A DNA stretch of 6,091 nucleotides from Candidatus Rokubacteria bacterium RIFCSPLOWO2_02_FULL_72_37 (GTDB lineage: Bacteria > Methylomirabilota > Methylomirabilia > Rokubacteriales > CSP1-6). Made by a program: the position numbers and the translations under genes. A model generated the notes under the pieces. That model ran no database searches. It saw only the letters and a program-made list of their open reading frames with translations, and had not been told where the DNA came from. The stretch covers positions 402 to 6,492 of the forward strand of contig MGCE01000085.1 of assembly GCA_001790315.1 (NCBI GenBank), given 5' to 3'. This document shows, one piece after another, positions 1 through 5,936 of the stretch; the stretch's first letter is position 1; every line of letters starts with the position of its first letter.

Positions 1-280
1 CCTGTTCAAGCACGCGCTGCGCAACGCGGCGATCCCGATCGTCACCATCCTCGGCGTGCAGTTCGGACGCCTCCTCGGCGGCGCCGTCGTGACCGAGACG
101 GTCTTCGCGTGGCCGGGCGTGGCCTCGCTCGCCGTGAAGGCGATCAACACCTACGACTACCCGGTGGTCCAGGGCGCGGTGGTGCTCCTCGCCTTCCTGA
201 TCGTGCTGGCCAACCTGCTCGCCGACATCGCCGTCACCTGGCTCGATCCCCGCGTCCGCCTCGACGAGGAGCATGCCTAG
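1..280 (+). CDS. DppB/OppB-type ABC transporter permease, C-terminal part (5' end outside window)
   Basis: This is the last 92 codons of an inner-membrane permease of the peptide/nickel (Opp/Dpp) ABC importer family; the reading frame begins at base 2 and ends at TAG 278-280. The visible part starts just after the EAA coupling loop (LFKHALRNAAIPIVTILG, residues 1-18). It continues with the family signature GGAVVTETVFAWPGVASL (residues 26-43), then DYPVVQGAV (52-60), a final hydrophobic helix (about 59-80) and the usual LDPRVR end (81-86). These are the conserved C-terminal blocks of DppB, OppB and NikB proteins. The protein pairs with the DppC-type permease encoded immediately downstream to form the channel; each permease normally contacts one ATPase. 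The substrate cannot be told from the permease: di/oligopeptides, nickel, glutathione and sugars are all known in this family. The N-terminal two thirds lie outside the window, so integrity is unknown. Confidence 0.93.
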   Translation, partial: LFKHALRNAAIPIVTILGVQFGRLLGGAVVTETVFAWPGVASLAVKAINTYDYPVVQGAVVLLAFLIVLANLLADIAVTWLDPRVRLDEEHA

Positions 281-1133
281 GCTCCGGCGCCTGCGCTTCC
301 TCGCCGTCGGCGCCGCGATCGTCGGCGTCGCCGTCCTCTGCGCGGCGATCGCGCCGGTCCTGGCGCCCCGCGACCCCTACCGCCAGGCCATCGGCGACCG
401 GCTGCTCCCGCCGGTCTGGGAGGCGGGCGGGAGCTGGAAGCACGCGCTCGGCACCGATCCACTCGGGCGCGACACCCTCTCGCGCATCATCTACGGCGCG
501 CGCGTGTCCATCAGCGCGGGCGCGCTGGCCGTCGCCTTCTCGATGGTGCTCGGCGTGCTCATGGGCCTCCTCGCCGGCTTCTTCCGCGGCACCGTGGACG
601 CGGTGATCTCGAACCTCGTGGACGTGATGCTCGCCTTCCCCTTCCTCCTGCTCGCGCTCGCCGCCGTGGCGGCGCTCGGCCCGGGCTTCGGCAATATGAT
701 CGTGGTGCTCGGGCTCACGGGCTGGCCGATCTACACCCGCGTCGTGCGCGCCGAGACGCTCAAGTTCCGCGAGCGCGAGTTCGTGCTGGCCGCGCGGGCG
801 CTCGGCCTCGGCAGCATGCGGATCCTGCGCGTCCACGTGCTCCCCAACCTGGTCAACACGATCATCGTCATGGCGAGCCTCGAGGTGGCGCGCATGATCA
901 TCCTCGAGTCGTTCCTGTCATTCCTCGGGCTCGGCATCCAGCCCCCCACGCCCTCGTGGGGCGCGATGCTCGGCGAGGGGCGCGTCTACATGCTGACCCA
1001 CTGGTGGCTCGCCGCCTTCCCGGGGGCCGCCATCTTCGTCACGACGCTCGGGATCAACCTGTTCGGCGACGGCCTGCGCGACGTGCTCGACCCGCACCGG
1101 GTCCTGATGCAGCCCGGCACCCGGACCGAGTGA
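273..1133 (+). CDS. DppC/OppC-type ABC transporter permease
   Basis: This is a complete 286-residue inner-membrane permease, normal length for the DppC/OppC/NikC family, and the second half of the channel with the preceding DppB-type protein. An N-terminal helix (about 8-31) is followed by the periplasmic block HALGTDPLGRDTLSRIIYGA (57-76), which is diagnostic for the family. Hydrophobic segments lie at about 81-104, 113-138 and 140-156. The cytoplasmic EAA loop that docks on the ATPase is at 167-192 (REREFVLAARALGLGS, then HVLPN). ESFLSFLGLGIQPPTPSWG is at 212-230, and the last helix leads into LFGDGLRDVLDP (263-274). The ATG at 273 overlaps the upstream stop codon region by 8 nt, and no other in-frame start fits the N-terminal helix. 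GAGGAG at 266-271 sits too close to the ATG to be an ideal ribosome site, so coupling to dppB translation is likely. The ATPase and binding-protein genes are not visible. The transported solute is unknown. Confidence 0.95.
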   Translation: MPRLRRLRFLAVGAAIVGVAVLCAAIAPVLAPRDPYRQAIGDRLLPPVWEAGGSWKHALGTDPLGRDTLSRIIYGARVSISAGALAVAFSMVLGVLMGLLAGFFRGTVDAVISNLVDVMLAFPFLLLALAAVAALGPGFGNMIVVLGLTGWPIYTRVVRAETLKFREREFVLAARALGLGSMRILRVHVLPNLVNTIIVMASLEVARMIILESFLSFLGLGIQPPTPSWGAMLGEGRVYMLTHWWLAAFPGAAIFVTTLGINLFGDGLRDVLDPHRVLMQPGTRTE

Positions 1134-1144
1134 CGGCCCGCGGC
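1134..1144. other. Convergent junction between the two operons (11 nt)
   Basis: Only the 11 bases CGGCCCGCGGC separate the dppC TGA (1131-1133) from the tctA TGA read on the other strand (1145-1147). There is no hairpin with a T-run on either strand here. The nearest compact hairpin, GACCCG-CAC-CGGGTC (1089-1103), lies inside the end of dppC and is not followed by Ts in either direction. Termination must therefore be Rho-type, use a U-tract-free hairpin, or run into the opposing gene. Confidence 0.6.
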
Positions 1145-2653
1145 TCAGCTCACCTCCTCGACCGCCAGCTCCTCGCGCTTCCTGCCGAGGCGCGGGACGA
1201 GCGGCGAGACCAGCAGGAAGAGCGCGACCAGCAGGCACACGGCGGAGATGGGACGCGTGAGGAAGATCGCGAAGCTTCCCTGCGAGAGGATCATCGCCTT
1301 GCGGAGATTGTTCTCGAGCAGGGGGCCCAGCACGAACGCGAGCACGAGCGGCGCCGGCTCGTACTCGAGCTTCTTCATGAGGTAGCCCACGAGCCCGAAG
1401 AGGATCATCACGTAGATGTCGAAGACGGTGTTGCCGACGGTGTAGACGCCCACCAGGCAGAAGAGCAGGATCAGCGGGAACAGGATCCGGTAGGGCACGC
1501 GGAGCACCTGCACCCACATGCCGATCAGCGGCAGGTTCAGGACGAGGAGCATGAGGTTGCCGATGTACATGCTCGCGATGACGCCCCAGAAGAGGCCGGG
1601 GTTCTGCTTCATCATGAGGGGCCCCGGCTGGACGCCGTGGACCATGAACGCGCCGAGCAGCAGCGCCATGATCACGTTGGGCGGCACGCCGAGCGTCATC
1701 AGCGGGATGAACGCACCGCCCGTGGCGGCGTTGTTCGCCGTCTCCGGCCCGGCCACGCCCTCGATCGCCCCATGGCCGAAGCGCTCCGGGTGCTTCGAGA
1801 GCCGCTTCTCGAGCGCGTAGGACAGGAAGGACGAGATCACCGCGCCGCCGCCCGGCAGGATGCCGAGGAAGAAGCCGAGGACCGAACCCCGCACGATCGG
1901 CCACCTCGACTCGACCCAGTCGCGCGCGCTCGGCAGGAGCCCTCGGATCCGCGTCTGGAAGACCTCGCGCTTGAGGGCCTGCTCGACGTTCAGCAGCACC
2001 TCGGCGACGCCGAAGAGGCCCATGACGATCGGCACGAGGCCGACGCCGTCCACCAGCTCGAGGCGGTCGAAGGTGAGGCGGGGCCGCGCGTTGATCGAGT
2101 CGAGGCCGATCAGGCCGAGCACGATGCCGAAGGCCGCCGTGATGAGGGCCTTGGCCATCGAGCCGTGGGCGAGGTAGATCAGGATCGAGAGCCCCAGCAC
2201 CATCAGGCTGAAGTACTCGGCCGGCCCGAACTTGATCGCGAACTGGGAGAGCGGCGGCGCGAGCAACATCAGCCCGACGATCGACGCCGTCCCGCCGAGG
2301 AACGAGCCGAACGCCGACATCCCGAGCGCGGGCCCCGCCCGCCCCTTGCGCGCCATCTGGTAGCCGTCCAGGCACGTCACGACCGACGCCGCCTCGCCCG
2401 GGATGTTGACCAGGATCGAGGTCGTCGAGCCGCCGTACATGGCGCCGTAGTAGATCCCCGCGAGCATGATGATCGCGGCCTCGGGCGTGGCCTTGAAGGT
2501 GACCGGGAAGAGCAGCGACATCGCGCCGACGGGGCCGATCCCGGGCAGCACGCCGATCAGGGTCCCGATGAACACCCCGACGAAGCAGTAGAAGAGGTTG
2601 GTCGGCTGGAGCGCGACGGCGAAGCCCGTGCCGATCTGCTGGAGAAGCTCCAC
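1145..2653 (-). CDS. tctA: Tripartite tricarboxylate transporter large permease subunit, TctA family
   Basis: This is the 502-residue large membrane subunit of a TTT carrier, the usual length for TctA. It forms the transport path in the inner membrane and is thought to use an ion gradient. Family hallmarks are FVGVFIGTLIGVLPGIGPVG (24-43), YYGAMYGGSTTSILVNIPGE (68-87), a second LPG motif GFFLGILPGGGAVISS (260-275), and GPETANNAATGGAFIPLMTL (302-321) followed by HGVQPGP (339-345). The protein shows many hydrophobic segments and a hydrophilic loop at about 225-252. The two LPG blocks, each followed by a second glycine/proline-rich block, look like the two repeats of an internally duplicated transporter. 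The GTG start gives the normal N-terminus (MELLQQIGTGFAVALQPTNL). No good Shine-Dalgarno sequence precedes it, and it begins 3 nt after the tctB stop, which fits translational coupling. It is the last gene of the operon and stops 11 nt from the convergent dppC. At 322-325 it has GVPP, where many relatives have GIPG. Substrate specificity cannot be read from this subunit. Confidence 0.96.
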   Translation of the reverse strand: MELLQQIGTGFAVALQPTNLFYCFVGVFIGTLIGVLPGIGPVGAMSLLFPVTFKATPEAAIIMLAGIYYGAMYGGSTTSILVNIPGEAASVVTCLDGYQMARKGRAGPALGMSAFGSFLGGTASIVGLMLLAPPLSQFAIKFGPAEYFSLMVLGLSILIYLAHGSMAKALITAAFGIVLGLIGLDSINARPRLTFDRLELVDGVGLVPIVMGLFGVAEVLLNVEQALKREVFQTRIRGLLPSARDWVESRWPIVRGSVLGFFLGILPGGGAVISSFLSYALEKRLSKHPERFGHGAIEGVAGPETANNAATGGAFIPLMTLGVPPNVIMALLLGAFMVHGVQPGPLMMKQNPGLFWGVIASMYIGNLMLLVLNLPLIGMWVQVLRVPYRILFPLILLFCLVGVYTVGNTVFDIYVMILFGLVGYLMKKLEYEPAPLVLAFVLGPLLENNLRKAMILSQGSFAIFLTRPISAVCLLVALFLLVSPLVPRLGRKREELAVEEVS

Positions 2654-2656
2654 GGC

Positions 2657-3112
2657 TCAGCCGAGCTCGAGGAACCCGGCGGGAAGCTGGGCGCCGAGCC
2701 AGACCTTGAAGACGAGGTACGCGATGAGCGCGCTCGCGACCGCGCCGCCGATCGCGACCGACCAGCGCTGCGGCTCCACCACCTTGAAGAGGAAGACGAG
2801 CACGACGGTCGTGGTCAGGACGAAGCCGAGGCGCGGCAGCGCCCAGCCGTACGCGACGAGCACCACCAGCACGAGCGCCACCTTGTCCCAGCGCGCGCCC
2901 GCCCAGATCGGCCGCGCGGGCCCGGCCGGCGCGCGGAGGGCGCTCACCAGGACCCCGACCGAGAGCCCGACGACGATCAGCCCGACCCAGAACAGCAGGA
3001 ACCCCGAGCCCGGGTCGTTGACCGACCCGAGCTCGAGGTCCCAACCCGACCAGGCGACGAAGCCGCCCAGCGCCATCCAGAAGAGCGACGACGCGACGTC
3101 GGCCCGCCGCAC
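2657..3112 (-). CDS. tctB: Tripartite tricarboxylate transporter small membrane subunit, TctB family
   Basis: This is a 151-residue small membrane subunit of the TTT system, within the normal TctB range. TctB proteins have four transmembrane helices and poor sequence conservation. Here hydrophobic stretches lie at about 8-24, 37-58, 77-109 (a longer stretch, broken near LPRLGF, that can hold two helices) and 116-136. Recognisable family points are the N-terminal MRRADV, the GSGFLLFWVG block (35-44), the LGF turn (95-97) and the amphipathic end VFKVWLGAQLPAGFLEL (134-150), which resembles the usual F..LL.V.LP.G ending. A GTG start at 3112 is chosen because it restores the family N-terminus; an internal Met at residue 13 would remove half of the first helix. 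AAGAAG at 3120-3125, inside the end of tctC and 7 nt from the start, can serve as a weak ribosome site. The gene starts 1 nt after the tctC stop. Identity rests as much on its place between tctC and tctA as on sequence. Confidence 0.93.
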   Translation of the reverse strand: MRRADVASSLFWMALGGFVAWSGWDLELGSVNDPGSGFLLFWVGLIVVGLSVGVLVSALRAPAGPARPIWAGARWDKVALVLVVLVAYGWALPRLGFVLTTTVVLVFLFKVVEPQRWSVAIGGAVASALIAYLVFKVWLGAQLPAGFLELG

Positions 3113-3113
3113 G

Positions 3114-4094
3114 CTACGACTTCTTGGCGAGGCCGAGCAGCTCGACCTGCGCCTTCGCCTCCGCCGCCAGCTCCTTCGCGTAGGCCGTGTAGTCGGCGGT
3201 GTTCTTGTAGAACGGCTCCATGTCGAGCCGCTGGAGCGTCTGGAGATACACGGGCTCCTCGATCCCCTTTCGGAACGCGTCGTGGAGGACCTTGACGACC
3301 TTCGGGTCCATGCCCTTCGGGCCCGCGAAGCCGAACGGCGAGTTCGAGACGATCCCCTGCCCCGACTCCTTGAGCGTCGGCACGTTCGGCCACCGCTTCG
3401 TGCGCGCGGCGCCCCACGTCACGAGCAGGCGCAGGTTGCCGGCGTCCACCTGCGGCCCCCAGCCCGTCGAGTCGGCCGTCGCCTCGACGTGGCCGCCGAG
3501 CACGGCGGGCGTGGTCTCCGCGCCGCCCTTCATCGGGACCTGCGTCCACTTGATCCCCTCCTGGTGGGCGATCTGCTCCATCGTGATGTGGAGCGTCGTC
3601 CCCGCGCCCGGCGTCGCGTAGCGCACCTTGCCGGGGTTGGCCTTCGCGTACGCGAGGAACTCCTTCCACGTCTTCCACGGGGCGTCGGCCTTGACGACGA
3701 CGCCGAAGGTGTAGCCGGTCGTGTGGATGATGTAGGTGAAGTCCTTCATCGGATCCCAGGTCGCCTTGATCATGAACGGGAGCCGGAACACGGTGATCGG
3801 GATCTGGCTGAGCGTGTAGCCGTCGGGCTTCGCGGCGGCCGCCATCGTCGCGGGGCCCACCGTGCCGCTGCCGCCGGGCTTGTTCTCGATGACGACCGGC
3901 TGGCCGAGGTGCTTGCTCGTGGCCTCGGCGAGCGCGCGCATGCTCACGTCGGTCGAGCCGCCGGGCGGCCAGGGGCAGATGAGCGTGACGGGCTTCGCCG
4001 GGAACTCCGCGGCGGCCGCCGGGCGCGGCCGGATCGCGCCGGCGGCCAGGCCGCCGACGCCGAGTTTCAGGACGTCGCGTCGCGAGATGTCCAT
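3114..4094 (-). CDS. tctC: Periplasmic solute receptor of the TTT system (TctC/Bug family) with Tat signal
   Basis: This is a 326-residue extracytoplasmic receptor, the usual TctC/Bug length. It captures the substrate in the periplasm and delivers it to TctAB. Residues 1-29 form a twin-arginine signal: SRRDVLKLG (4-12), a short hydrophobic core, then a likely AAA cleavage site before Glu30. There is no lipobox cysteine, so a soluble periplasmic protein is expected. Family marks are the ligand loop ICPWPPGGSTD (39-49), VVIENKPGGSGTVG (67-80), KPDGYTL (89-95), GHVEA (201-205) and PNVPTLKE (236-243). The Trp in PWPPGG replaces the Phe or Tyr common in many Bug proteins. The frame stays open far upstream through atuA, but the true start is fixed by the Tat signal and a good ribosome site (GAGAGGGG, 4100-4107). 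Its first 28 nt overlap the end of the AtuA-family gene. Known ligands in the family include citrate, dicarboxylates, amino acids, nicotinate and terephthalate; which applies here is not determinable. Confidence 0.96.
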   Translation of the reverse strand: MDISRRDVLKLGVGGLAAGAIRPRPAAAAEFPAKPVTLICPWPPGGSTDVSMRALAEATSKHLGQPVVIENKPGGSGTVGPATMAAAAKPDGYTLSQIPITVFRLPFMIKATWDPMKDFTYIIHTTGYTFGVVVKADAPWKTWKEFLAYAKANPGKVRYATPGAGTTLHITMEQIAHQEGIKWTQVPMKGGAETTPAVLGGHVEATADSTGWGPQVDAGNLRLLVTWGAARTKRWPNVPTLKESGQGIVSNSPFGFAGPKGMDPKVVKVLHDAFRKGIEEPVYLQTLQRLDMEPFYKNTADYTAYAKELAAEAKAQVELLGLAKKS

Positions 4095-5866
4095 GGGATC
4101 CCCTCTCGGTGGTGTGAGGATGACAGCAGGGCCCGCGGCACCTCCACGTGACGCGCGCGGAAGTACTCGCCGAGCGACTTCGCCTGCGGGTCGCTCCGCG
4201 TCGAGGAGGACACGCCCTCCCCGAGCAGCCCCTTGATCACGAAGTTGACGGCCAGGATGTTCGGCAGCAGATGGCGCTCGACGGCGAGGCCCCGGCACTC
4301 GGGCAGGAGCTGGCGCAGCCGGTCCGGCGTGACGGTCGCCAGGAGCCACGCGTAGGCCTCGGGCGTCCGGGCCCAGACGCCGAGGTTGGCGTTGCCGCCC
4401 TTGTCGCCCGAACGCGTGCCGAAGAGCCACCCGAGCGGCACGCGCGCGGTCGGGCCCGAGGGCGCCGGCGGGAGCGCGACGGCCGGGACGTCCACGCGCA
4501 CGGGCTCGCGCGGCGGGAGCACCGGCGGGACGCGGGCCGCCGCGCCCTCGAGGTGCACGACCTGCTCGATCAGCTCCGCCGGCACGAGCGCCGGCCAGTA
4601 CACGGCGTAGGCCGACTCCTCCTGGGGTGGCGCCGTCGTGTGAAAGCCCGGATAGTGCGCGAGCGCCATCTCGATCGCCTTGTTGGTGAACGCGCGCCCC
4701 ACCTTCTTCGGGTCCGGATCCTTCACCGTGATCTTGAGGGAGGCGAACGCCGCCTCGTTCGTCTCGGGGTCCTCGCGGTCCGAGCGCACGAGGCTCACGG
4801 CGGTCTCGGCGAAGGCCTCGCGCCCGCCGACGGCGGGCCAGAGCGTGTCCTCGACCAGCTTCGCCTTCTCGACGAGGTCGAGCCCCGCCAGGACGAAGGT
4901 CACGCTGTTCCGGTAGCCGCCCAGGTAGTTCAGACAGAGCTTGGTCGTGGGCGGCGGCGGCTCGCCGCGCACGCCGCTCACCCGGACCCGGTCCGGCGCC
5001 TCCTGCTCGAGCCTGATCGTGTCGAAGCGCGCGGTGACGTCGGGATTGAGGTATCCGGGGGCGTCGATCTCGTAGAGGAGCTGGGCGGTGATCGTGCCGA
5101 CCGAGACGAGCCCGCCCGTGCCGGGGTGCTTGGTGACGACGAACCCGCCGTCCTCGCGCATCTCCGCGAGCGGGAATCCGATGCCCGTGTAGGTGGGCAC
5201 CTCCTGGAAGAAGGCGTAGTTGCCGCCGGTGCACTGGGCGCCGCACTCGAGGATGTGGCCGGCGACGACGGCCGAGGCGAGGCGGTCCCAGTCGTCCCGC
5301 CGCCAGCCGAAGCGCCACGCGGCGGGGCCGACGACGAGCGAGGCGTCGGTGACGCGCCCGGTGATCACGACGTCGGCGCCGCGCCCGAGGGCCTCGGCGA
5401 TCCCCCAGCCCCCGAGGTAGGCGTTGGCCGTGAGGATCGGCGCCCGGAGCTGGGCCAGCGGGATCCCCCGGTCGAGGTGCGCGAGGGCGTGGCCCTGCGC
5501 CTGCCAGCGCTCCAGGCGATCGAGCACGTCGTCGCCCGTGACGTACGCGATGCGCGGCGAGAGCCCGAGCTTCTGCGCGACGGCGGCGAGCGCCTCGGCG
5601 CAGCCCCTCGGATTCAGGCCGCCCGCGTTCACGACGACGCGGATTCCCCGCTCGAGGCAGCGACCGAGGACCTGCTCCATCTGGGCGATGAACGTCGCCG
5701 CGAACCCGGCCTCGGGGCGCTTCTGGCGTGTGCGCCACAGGATGGCCATCGTGAGCTCGGCGAGGTAATCGCCGGTCAGGACGTCGATCGGCCCGCCCTC
5801 CACCATCTCGCGCGCGGCGGCCAGCCGATCGCCGAAGAAGCCCGAGCAGTTGGCGATGCGGAGCAC
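4067..5866 (-). CDS. AtuA-family (DUF1446) protein with C-terminal AtuA-like ferredoxin-fold domain
   Basis: This is a 599-residue, probably cytoplasmic protein of the family named after AtuA of the Pseudomonas acyclic terpene utilisation operon; no reaction is firmly assigned to the family. The long N-terminal domain (about 3-445) has IANCSGFFGDR (4-14), VVVNAGGLNPRGCAEAL (77-93), GADVVITGRVTDASLVVGPA (163-182), ECGAQCTGGNY (207-217) and KHPGTGGLVSVGTITAQLLY (246-265). After a proline-rich linker (447-473) comes the small C-terminal domain (about 475-575), with FGTRSGDKGGNANLGVWART (482-501). Length fits the two-domain form. The GTG at 5866 is the first possible start, because an in-frame TAA lies at 5876-5878 just upstream with no start between; the GFFGDR motif argues against the next Met (residue 21). 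No clear Shine-Dalgarno sequence is present. The last 18 or so residues, beyond the conserved VPRALL, run into tctC. It heads the transporter operon, which suggests it handles the imported compound. The name does not prove terpene use: no geranyl-CoA carboxylase genes are in view. Confidence 0.93.
   Translation of the reverse strand: MLRIANCSGFFGDRLAAAREMVEGGPIDVLTGDYLAELTMAILWRTRQKRPEAGFAATFIAQMEQVLGRCLERGIRVVVNAGGLNPRGCAEALAAVAQKLGLSPRIAYVTGDDVLDRLERWQAQGHALAHLDRGIPLAQLRAPILTANAYLGGWGIAEALGRGADVVITGRVTDASLVVGPAAWRFGWRRDDWDRLASAVVAGHILECGAQCTGGNYAFFQEVPTYTGIGFPLAEMREDGGFVVTKHPGTGGLVSVGTITAQLLYEIDAPGYLNPDVTARFDTIRLEQEAPDRVRVSGVRGEPPPPTTKLCLNYLGGYRNSVTFVLAGLDLVEKAKLVEDTLWPAVGGREAFAETAVSLVRSDREDPETNEAAFASLKITVKDPDPKKVGRAFTNKAIEMALAHYPGFHTTAPPQEESAYAVYWPALVPAELIEQVVHLEGAAARVPPVLPPREPVRVDVPAVALPPAPSGPTARVPLGWLFGTRSGDKGGNANLGVWARTPEAYAWLLATVTPDRLRQLLPECRGLAVERHLLPNILAVNFVIKGLLGEGVSSSTRSDPQAKSLGEYFRARHVEVPRALLSSSHHREGIPWTSRDATS
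4100..4107 (-). promoter_or_regulatory. Ribosome binding site of tctC, embedded in atuA coding sequence
   Basis: On the minus strand this reads GAGAGGGG, followed by ATCCC and the ATG of tctC at 4094-4092. It is the best Shine-Dalgarno match in the operon and lies inside the last codons of the AtuA-family gene. It supports initiation at 4094 rather than at any start further upstream in the same long open frame. Ribosomes finishing atuA pass over this site before stopping at 4067, so the two genes are probably translationally coupled. Confidence 0.7.
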
Positions 5867-5900
5867 GGCGCTAGCTTACGGCGGCCCCGGACCCAGCGGC

Positions 5901-5936
5901 ATCAGCGATTCGCACTAGCCCGCACTATTCACGAAC
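5901..5936 (-). promoter_or_regulatory. Probable control region of the atuA-tctCBA operon (no promoter boxes resolved)
   Basis: This is the least G+C-rich stretch of the sequence upstream of the operon, lying about 35-70 nt before the GTG start of the AtuA-family gene, where a promoter and operator would be expected. It contains a 7-bp direct repeat with a 10-bp period (5911-5927). I could not find a convincing sigma-70 -35/-10 pair or a sigma-54 GG/GC pair on the minus strand, so the assignment rests on position, base composition and the repeat only. Confidence 0.3.
5911..5927. repeat. Tandem direct repeat CGCACTA, 10-bp period, upstream of the operon
   Basis: CGCACTA occurs at 5911-5917 and again at 5921-5927, separated by GCC. 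On the operon strand this reads TAGTGCG twice. The 10-bp period places both copies on the same face of the helix, as in half-sites for a transcription factor. Copies begin about 45 nt upstream of the atuA start. Seven exact bases repeated this closely in such a location is suggestive but could be chance. Confidence 0.45.

Noticed and set aside
234..836. Antisense open frame across dppC
   Set aside because: It is an acidic/basic low-complexity translation opposite well-conserved permease codons, with no motif of its own.
1089..1103. Hairpin GACCCG-CAC-CGGGTC as an intrinsic terminator for tctA
   Set aside because: It is a compact 6-bp stem, but no T-run follows on either strand and it lies within conserved LDPHRVL codons of dppC.
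918..3295. Very long open frames overlapping the tctA/tctB region on both strands (over 700 codons each)
   Set aside because: They are shadows of the G/C-biased third positions of tctA and tctB. Their translations are dominated by Arg, Glu, Asp, His and Ala with no domain, whereas the tctA and tctB frames match known families throughout.
3114..5738. A single 874-codon open frame that would fuse tctC to a long N-terminal extension
   Set aside because: The extension lies out of frame across atuA and is Arg/Ala/Gly-rich without a domain. A Tat signal and strong ribosome site define the tctC start at 4094.
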